Made by a program: the position numbers and the translations under genes
Notes under the pieces: model-generated
Database searches by the model: none
Told to the model about the DNA's origin: nothing
What the model saw: only the letters and a program-made list of their open reading frames with translations
In this document: piece after piece, positions 57,013 through 64,000 of the stretch
How the letters are laid out: each line of letters begins with the position of its first letter
Numbering within the stretch: position 1 is the stretch's first letter
From: Endocalyx cinctus
Taxonomy: Eukaryota; Ascomycota; Sordariomycetes; Amphisphaeriales; Apiosporaceae
Length of the DNA: 64,000 bases
Assembly: GCA_001600455.1 (NCBI GenBank)
Contig: BCKC01000005.1
Span: forward strand, 3,596,001-3,660,000
Direction of reading: 5' to 3'

Positions 57013-57239
57013 AGTGTCACGGCATGGCACAGTGCATGATGGTATATATACTTTGAATAGGACTGTACTCCAGGTGGGGCTAGCTGAAGGTTGGAGACAC
57101 CTACCACATAATAATATTTATATCTTTTTAGAATACATTAGTTATTTAATACTTTTCTTTCTTCTTCAACTTTAGGATCTTCGATAAATATACTGATTAC
57201 TTCGAGCATTTGCCTTGATATATCGTATGTGCCATCACA
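57013..57239. repeat. Dispersed repeat copy B (inverted partner of 5821-6043)
   Basis: The reverse complement matches 5821-6043, with indels in the middle. Where the copies differ in the conserved last 80 bp, this copy has T or A against C or G. The repeat contains the last codons and stop of the fragment annotated at 57197-57460. Confidence 0.8.
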
Positions 57240-57460
57240 TCTGGATTCAAATCAGCGCAAAAATTACCACTGTCACGGCCACGAGGCGTGAACACATCGA
57301 CGGGTTCGACATGTTTCTCGTAATATCGGAGAAGAACGAATATGTGGCTGGTTATCACCCAGGCATTCTTTGGGGAAACTATAGTTCCAATTTCCCACGA
57401 ATAAGGATAATTTACATAGCCAGTGAATATGCAATGGCAATTGAACGAGTCGGTCTTCAT
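57197..57460 (-). pseudogene. Unknown gene fragment whose 3' end lies in the repeat
   Basis: An 87-codon open frame, preceded in frame by a stop at about 57479-57481. The peptide is not low-complexity (N-Y-P-Y-S-W-E-I-G, V-L-L-R-Y-Y-E-K-H, F-T-P-R-G-R-D-S-G-N) and ends V-M-A-H-T-I-Y-Q-G-K-C-S-K. The same last codons and stop are conserved at 5822-5863, suggesting that both places carry the 3' end and 3' flank of one gene or transposon-borne ORF. The family is not recognised. An overlapping frame on the other strand (57215-57562) is also open, so the coding strand is not certain. Confidence 0.35.
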
Positions 57461-57728
57461 GGCGATATCTATAGGCGGATCGGGTTACTGAACTTTTATG
57501 ATCCTGATTGGGTAAGAGATCTTTTGTCTAATGCGCCGCGTGTATCTCTCCGACTCATATAGAATCCAGTTCAGTTATCGTATACATGCTCGCTCTAGGC
57601 TTTCATCTCCGAAGTCTATCGTCCACTAGCAAGTTACCAGGTAATAGTTTAATTAGATAACTATCTACCCAAAAGCGGGCGAGTGCGATTTTGTACATTT
57701 CATTGTCATCCATTTCGACCATCCGTGT

Positions 57729-60700
57729 CTAGGACTCCAAACCAAAATTTACCAACCTCGACTTCGCCAATATCTTTTCCGCAAGTGTGTAAAGCGGCAC
57801 GTTAGCCATGAGCTCCAAGATGGGGACCGCCGCGTCCATCTCTCTCGCGATCCAGTTTCGCATCTCGACGGCCACCAAAGAATCCATCCCGTAGTCTGAC
57901 AGTTTCTTGTCGGTGCTGATATCCTGTGCTTGTATTAGGCTTAGCGACGATATCTTGGCTACGAGCCCGCCGCAGACAATTTTCCCAGCGTCTTCGCGCT
58001 TCTTGGCCGATTTCAAAGGTGTGCGAACCCGAAGTGCGTTCATCTTACTCTCGTCATTACTATCTTCTCTCCCACTCGAGTTCTGGGCGCTTCCAACCCG
58101 TCGAAAGTGTGAGAATATGGGTCGGTCAAATGCCCCCATGGCGTTCTCGTTCCACGTACCCAATCCCGTAGATATGTGTCCCTGAGCGAGCGATTGTCTC
58201 GCGTCATTCATCTCGTCCGAGGCTGGTCGTGCAGAAATTATGGCTGAATGTAGTAGAGCCATGAGTTCGTCTGGTGTCGTGCCTTGGAAGCCCTGGTTTT
58301 CCAGTGCGCGAGCTAGCTCTTGGTTTTCCGACACGTAACCAATATCGGTGATGACTCCCAGATCGAGGGTTGCTGCTGCTAGGCCCTGCGACCGACGGTA
58401 TGATGCGAATGAGTCAAGGAAGGTAGATGAAGCGGCGTATGCTGCCTGACTCGCATTCCCAATCAAGCCCGATGTGGAAGACAGCATGATGAAAAAGTCT
58501 AGATCGTGATTTAAGAAGAAATTGTGGAGATTCCATGTCCCCTCTACTTTTGGCTGCACTACGGCATCGTACTCCGAGAGTTGCATACTCGATAAAAGAA
58601 CGTCCTGGTAATACATTAGGAAACTCTAGAGCCGATGCGATATGTATAAAAAAGGAGAAGACTTACCTGAAGAACCATGGCTCCTTGAATCACACCTTTG
58701 ATAGGGGGCATATCTGCAGCTTCATTCATGATATTCGCAAGATCACCACTTTTACTGATGTCGCCCTTACCCACAACAACCTTGGCCCCTAAATCTTCGA
58801 GAGTAGCTTTCAAATCTCGGGCTTCAGGTCGGTCCAAGCCGCTCCGGGAGGTAAAGATGAAATTTCGCGCCCCGTGATCTCGCATCCAAAGGGCCATCGC
58901 ACGTCCAAGACCACCAGTACCACCCACCAGGACGTAAGAAGCTGAGGGGCTGAATAATGCCTTTGAGGCCGATATCGAAGAAGTCGCCTTTACGATATCA
59001 TCTTCTCCATGTCGAAGAACAAGCTTTCCCAGATGTTTCCCGCTCTGCATCAACCGCAGGGCCGACTCGAGTTGCGAGATCCCGTACGTCGTGAGTGGTG
59101 TCGGCCCGCTCAAGTCCTTGCTTCGGAACAAGTCCATCACGTCATGCCAGACTTGAGCAGCGATGAGGGGTCTCTCTCTAATCAGACTGACAAGGTTCAC
59201 CGCCACGAACGTGACGTTGCGGGCGAACTTGTACATCTCGAGACGGGAATTGATAGTATAGTCCCTGGCGCCAAGCTCGACGAACGTCCCGAAAGGTGCT
59301 ATACAATCCCATGTTACGCGCATCAGCTCCCTTGCCACCGAGTTCATTATGACGTCAACTCCCTTCCCATCAGTCATCCTCTTAAGGGCAGGGGCGAAGC
59401 TCGCATCACGACTGGTCAGGATCTGCTCCTCGGGAATCCCGTACTTGTCTATCAGTAGTTGCTTCTTCTCCAATGTACCGACCGTGCAGAAAATATGGGC
59501 GCCGCGGATCTTGCAGAGCTCGATGAGAGCCTGTCCCAGGCCTCCAGATGCGGCATGGATCAAGACGGACTGGCCGCTCGTCACTCTCGCTATGTGTATC
59601 ACTGCGTAATAGGCCGTGCAGAAAGTGACGGGAAGCGAAGCCGCTAACTCGAATGACATGTCATCGGGAATTCTCTGGACTGCCATCGCATCTTGCCGAA
59701 CAATGTTCGCGAAGGTGCCAAATCCGTAGCAGGACACGCGGTCTCCGACCTTTAAGTTCTGCACGTTTTTACCGATCTTGTGGATAGTACCGCTGCATTC
59801 TCCCCCTAGGGTCTCGACGGCTATTTGACCCATAGCCATCATGACATCCTTGAAGTTTATACCCGTGGCCTTGACCTGGACCTCGACGTCGGTGTCGGGT
59901 AGCTCAGGCTCGGTACGCACATCGTCGATGAAGTGAATGGTGTCCAGCAGACCGGGCGTGCCGACTTCTACGACAAGTTTCCTGTCTGGTTGTTGGAACG
60001 ACATCATTTCGAGGTACGAATCGCTCAGAAGTGCGTTCATCGACCGATTAAGCGATTTGCTGGGGACAAATCTCGGGATCAAAAGTTTTCCTGATCGTTC
60101 CGCATACTCCGTGTCGATACTTCCCATATCTGGAATGGACTGTTTCTGTAGAAAGTAACGAGAGATCAAGGTCTGAAAGGCCTCTACTGAATAGTTCGCT
60201 GTACTTTCTGAAGTCATAGGGTCTAAGTCTAATGTCAGAACCGTGTTGTTGCCGTATTCTGATCTGACCGTTCTCGCAAAGCCTGTTACCATGTTTGCGG
60301 TAGGTTCAGGAGAGCCCATCAAGGCACCCTTGGTTACCCAGAGGGTAGACTTCGCGTTGGTGAAAATATCCTTAATTTTTTGTAAGGCGGAGTTCGAAGG
60401 ATGACGGAAAGCAGACCCCGAAAGCTCGCTTAAGACAACACAAGTCTTATCGTCTGCGATGCAAGACTCGATATTGCTTTCAGAAAATGAGACACCCTTG
60501 GAATCAAACCATTGGCGAAGAAGCTGGACGTAGGGTAGCTCTTGCACGCTGCTCTCATGAACAAGGGTGATGTCTTCGCTTTTTGATACCGAGTCATTTG
60601 TGGTGGAAGCGTTCGTGAGAACCACCTGACCTGCTGTAGCGGTCATCATGGAGCCTTGGTGATGTTTGTTGGCCTCCGCGTCCCAGACCGCAGCATCAAG

Positions 60701-63700
60701 GCCATCGAAACCGGTGCGAAGAAGGAGAGCATGCCACTTCTCCTCCGTTAAAGTAGGTCCGCGAACACGGTCCTCTTCCTCTCCCGCAAACCAACCCGGA
60801 AGCGTGCCGAAGATTGTGGACGTAGTGAACATCTCTCGAGTAAGTTCAATCAGCACGAGCTTACCGCCAGGTTTCAACAGTTTTCGCACGTTAGACATTG
60901 TGTTATCCATGGAGCGCGTGGCATGAAGCACGTTGGCGGCGAGGATCACGTCATATGCCCCTTCCTTGAATCCTTGACCTATCGGGTCGACCTCGATATC
61001 CAGCTTCGCATAGGTCAGCTGACTGGACCATCTGGATAACTTCTCCTTTGCAGCTTCGAAGAATCCCGTGCTGATATCAGTGAAAGTAAATTCTCCGAAT
61101 CGAGAAAGACCCGTATCTTCCTCGGTTAGTGCCTCCAATATCGGCAATGTCGCGCCACCGGTGCCAGACCCTATCTCAAGAATAGACATGTTCGGGTTCT
61201 TGTGGCCCGCAAGATCAAGATATCTCGTCGCCTGCTTGTAGTTACGGTCGAAACGAGAGTTATCTCTGTAGTAGGCGTCGAGTTTTCCATCCTCGATCAT
61301 TGACTCCAAGGCGTCTACACTTCCCCGGATAATGGGAAGCAGGTTTCGGCCGACGTGAGTTAGCAGACGGCCCTCAGCGCCACTATTGCTAACGAGTTCT
61401 AGTAGCTCTTCTATTGCCGGAGCATCTGCGACATAGTATTGCTTATGTTCTTCAACTCGCAGTCTCATGCAGTTACATAGTCGCTTATGATGGGGCAGGG
61501 CTTTTTCGATATCGGATGGCTCGAGTTCCTTAAGTGCCCGTTTCATGAGGAAGAAACCTGCTTCCTCAAGAGCCTCAATCCGGTCTCTCTCCTCAGCCAT
61601 GGGGACTAAATCCTGACATAGTATTCCAAGATCTGACGATGAAATTTCATCAATGTCGGGTAACCACTGAGTCTGGTACCCGAAATGTGCTTTCTGGTCC
61701 CTTGACACATCCTGTTCCTCAGCCCCTATTTTCATGCAAGTGAGGCCGTGAATTTGCAGAACCGGTTCGTCCGGGGATATAGAATTGTCTAATATCAGGG
61801 TAGTAGCCGAGAGCTGGCGATTATCCAGAAATGAGGCTTCTGTCCAGCTGTGCAGCTCCGCGCCTTGAACAGTTGTCATACCAGCATTCATGACCAGTCG
61901 GTCAATAAGCACGGGAACAAAGGGCTGTTGCAATTTTGAGGAGCCACTTGTGATAGCGGCAAAGAGTGGGTGGAACAAGCTATCTAGAGTGGCAGGGTGA
62001 ATTATATATGGATACTCAAACCCGTTAGGCATACAGGAGCTTGTCTCCGCAACTCTTATGTTGGCCTTCGCCGTGTTCTTTCCGTGATACAAGGATTCAA
62101 TGTTGGCGAAAGTCGGTCCGTAGTCTAGGCCCACATCGCAAAGATGCGTGTAGAAACCTTCCGGTTCAAGAGATACCTTGGCTGATTCCTCAACTTTCGT
62201 TATAAACTCGACAGTACTGGTCTTATCGGCATTAAGTTGATCGGATGTTGATACTTCATTTGTCTTGTATTTCTTTACAATACGACCTACGCCACGGCAG
62301 TGCTCAGTCCAGCGGTTATCCACTGAAATGGACGAAATGCTGAATTCGTTCCATGTTTCCGAAGGCGACTGGACACTAGTGCTTTGGGGGCGCATAGACA
62401 AAATGACTTCAACTTCACCACTATCGTCCGGTATCACAAGGGCTTGGCCGATTGTGACTTCTCGAAGCTCATATGATGAGACGTCAACTGATCGTTCGCG
62501 TGCCTGAGACTCCAAGGCTTCCAATGCCATGCAAATGAAGCCTGCCGCCGGGTAAATGATACTGCCTTGAATTTTATGATCCTTAACCCACGGTAGTTCG
62601 CCCGCTCTGATCAAGTTGCGCCAGCGTGGCTCGGACGAGTTGAAGTGTGCGGTTGGAACACCCAGGATATCACTTCGTGTGTAAGGCCTCAACCGGTATT
62701 CCTTACTAGCCCGCGACTCAGCCCAGTAGGAAGTTTCATGATTCCATTGGTACGAAGGTAAGTTAGTGAGCACCTTTGGTGCACCAGCAGTCGTTGATGA
62801 GGAATTGAAACTGTCAATATTCATGGGGAAGCCAAGCTCGACCAAGACGCAGGCAACATCGGCAAATGTGTTTTCGGCGTCCTTGTTCCGAACCAGGCAT
62901 GACAAAATTTCAATCTCCCTGCTGCGGAGTTTCTCAGATGAACCGAGTATTTGTCGTATTGGGCCCGCGAGAGCTGAGTGCGGGCCAATCTCGCATACAG
63001 CCGTAATCATATTTTTAGTGCCACCTTTTCTCCTCCCTTCTCCCGGGCTACTATTTGTATGATGACACATTTCTTGGAGGGAAGATTCAAATTTCACCTG
63101 CTTCAGCATATTATCGACCCAGTATTGAGGACCAAGCTCTTCTGCTGCCGCTCGTTTTCCAGTAACTGCGGAGTAGAAGCCACAATCAAGTTTTGAGCTC
63201 GGTTTGATGTGAGATATGGAGGCTAGGTAATCCTCACCTACATAAGACATGTGATGCGAGTGGTACGCAACGCCGACGGCTAGCTTGCGAGCGAATATTC
63301 CTTCGTCATCTAGAATCTGTTTCAGTTGATCGATACCTGCAACGTCACCTGATATTGTTAGCGACTGAGACGAGTTGACGCAGGCGACGACGACTTTGCC
63401 GGCATTAACTTGGTTAATATAATCTATTGCTTTGGCTTCTGATACTCCCACAGCCATCATGCCACCAGAAACAGGGCACCTGTGTTGTACAAGCTCTGAA
63501 ATAACTCCGCGATGATAAGCTACAGCGATCGCATCTTCAGATGTCAATGCACCCGAGCAATATGCGGCGGCGATTTCGCCTGATGAGTGCCCCGTGACTG
63601 CAGCAGCTTTGATGCCGAAGGAATCCAGCAAGTCCACTAGGGCAATCTGCACTGCTGTACAAGCTGGCTGGCTTATACATGCTTCGTTGATTCTGGTGTC

Positions 63701-64000
63701 TTCGGCATTCTTGTGTAGCTCATCTAAAATCCGACGTTAGCACAATAATCACAATAGATATGGGGAGATAAAACATACCAATCAATGACCAGTCGGCGCC
63801 CAAAGTACACAACCGAGCGTCGGATGTGGCGATGGAAGCGGAAAATACCGGAAACCTTCCGAACAGTTCCCTGCCCATGCCCCACCATTGCGCACCTTGC
63901 CCGGTGAACACGAAGCCTAAAGCAGGAGCTTTTGTTGATCGGTTGCTGCCTGGGGTGTGTTGTTGCGATAATGAGGATATCAGCTCTTCCTTCGACCTGG
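57729..64000 (-). CDS. Highly reducing iterative type I polyketide synthase, C-terminal part
   Basis: Three minus-strand exons are visible: 64000-63779 (continuing beyond the window), 63723-58667 and 58604-57729, about 2050 codons. Domain order from the edge is as follows. Acyltransferase: T-G-Q-G-A-Q-W, then GHSSGE with nucleophile Ser at 63584-63586. Dehydratase: H-K-I-Q-G with His at 62576-62578 and L-D-S-L-F-H with Asp at 61982-61984. C-methyltransferase: SAM motif LEIGSGTGG near 61150-61185. Enoyl reductase: G-E-C-S-G-T and ASGGLGQ near 59545. Ketoreductase: VGGTGGLGRA near 58900 and Tyr at 58437-58439. Acyl carrier: D-Y-G-M-D-S-L, Ser at 57879-57881. No releasing domain follows. The ketosynthase must lie to the right. 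All visible active sites are intact, so a methylated, reduced polyketide is expected. Confidence 0.95.

Overview
The window is nuclear DNA of a filamentous ascomycete (Pezizomycotina, probably a Sordariomycete). The evidence is short GT-AG introns with CTAAC/CTGAC branch sites, HET-domain genes, a Zn2Cys6 regulator, a class III chitinase with a fungal cellulose-binding module, a But2-type wall protein and an iterative highly reducing polyketide synthase (HR-PKS). Gene models were built by eye from the sequence. In the spliced genes the exon phases were checked and close exactly unless an entry says otherwise.

Layout. (1) 0-6.2 kb: a HET incompatibility island, with a HET-gene 3' part running off the left edge, a membrane protein, and a complete convergent HET gene. 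Two repeat fragments lie in that gene's promoter. (2) 6.2-38 kb: mostly core genome. It holds a long-leader RGG/Gln-rich protein, a paraoxonase-like esterase, a GH18-CBM1 chitinase, a But2-domain secreted protein, the ribosome-assembly GTPase NOG2, the mitoribosomal protein mS26/PET123, an ADP1-type ABCG transporter with an EGF-like ectodomain, and a small four-helix membrane protein. AT-rich gene-free stretches of 2-4 kb separate some of them. (3) 37.8-64 kb: an accessory region with a GPI-type aspartyl protease carrying a frameshift, a Zn2Cys6 regulator, a DUF4267 membrane protein, an isochorismatase-fold protein lacking its catalytic residues, a decayed PDR-type ABC transporter next to an assembly gap, a UDP-glycosyltransferase, an FAD monooxygenase, a rhodopsin-like membrane protein, and the C-terminal two thirds of an HR-PKS (AT-DH-cMT-ER-KR-ACP) running off the right edge. 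MITE-like inverted-repeat elements are scattered through it.

How the genes may work together: regulator, PKS, monooxygenase and glycosyltransferase are the usual parts of a cluster making an oxidised, possibly glycosylated, reduced polyketide. The palindrome TACTTAAGTA occurs four times, only in intergenic DNA between 39.8 and 55.1 kb. Two genes share the core-promoter string CACACTACTATAAAT. Cluster membership is inference.

Most unusual observations: a likely 2-nt microexon that restores a canonical zinc cluster in the Zn2Cys6 gene; a run of 66-78 nt exons, all bounded by phase-1 introns, in the RGG gene; an inverted pair of about 225-bp repeats at 5.8 and 57.0 kb carrying the tail of an unknown coding sequence; and an isochorismatase-fold protein with all three catalytic residues replaced.
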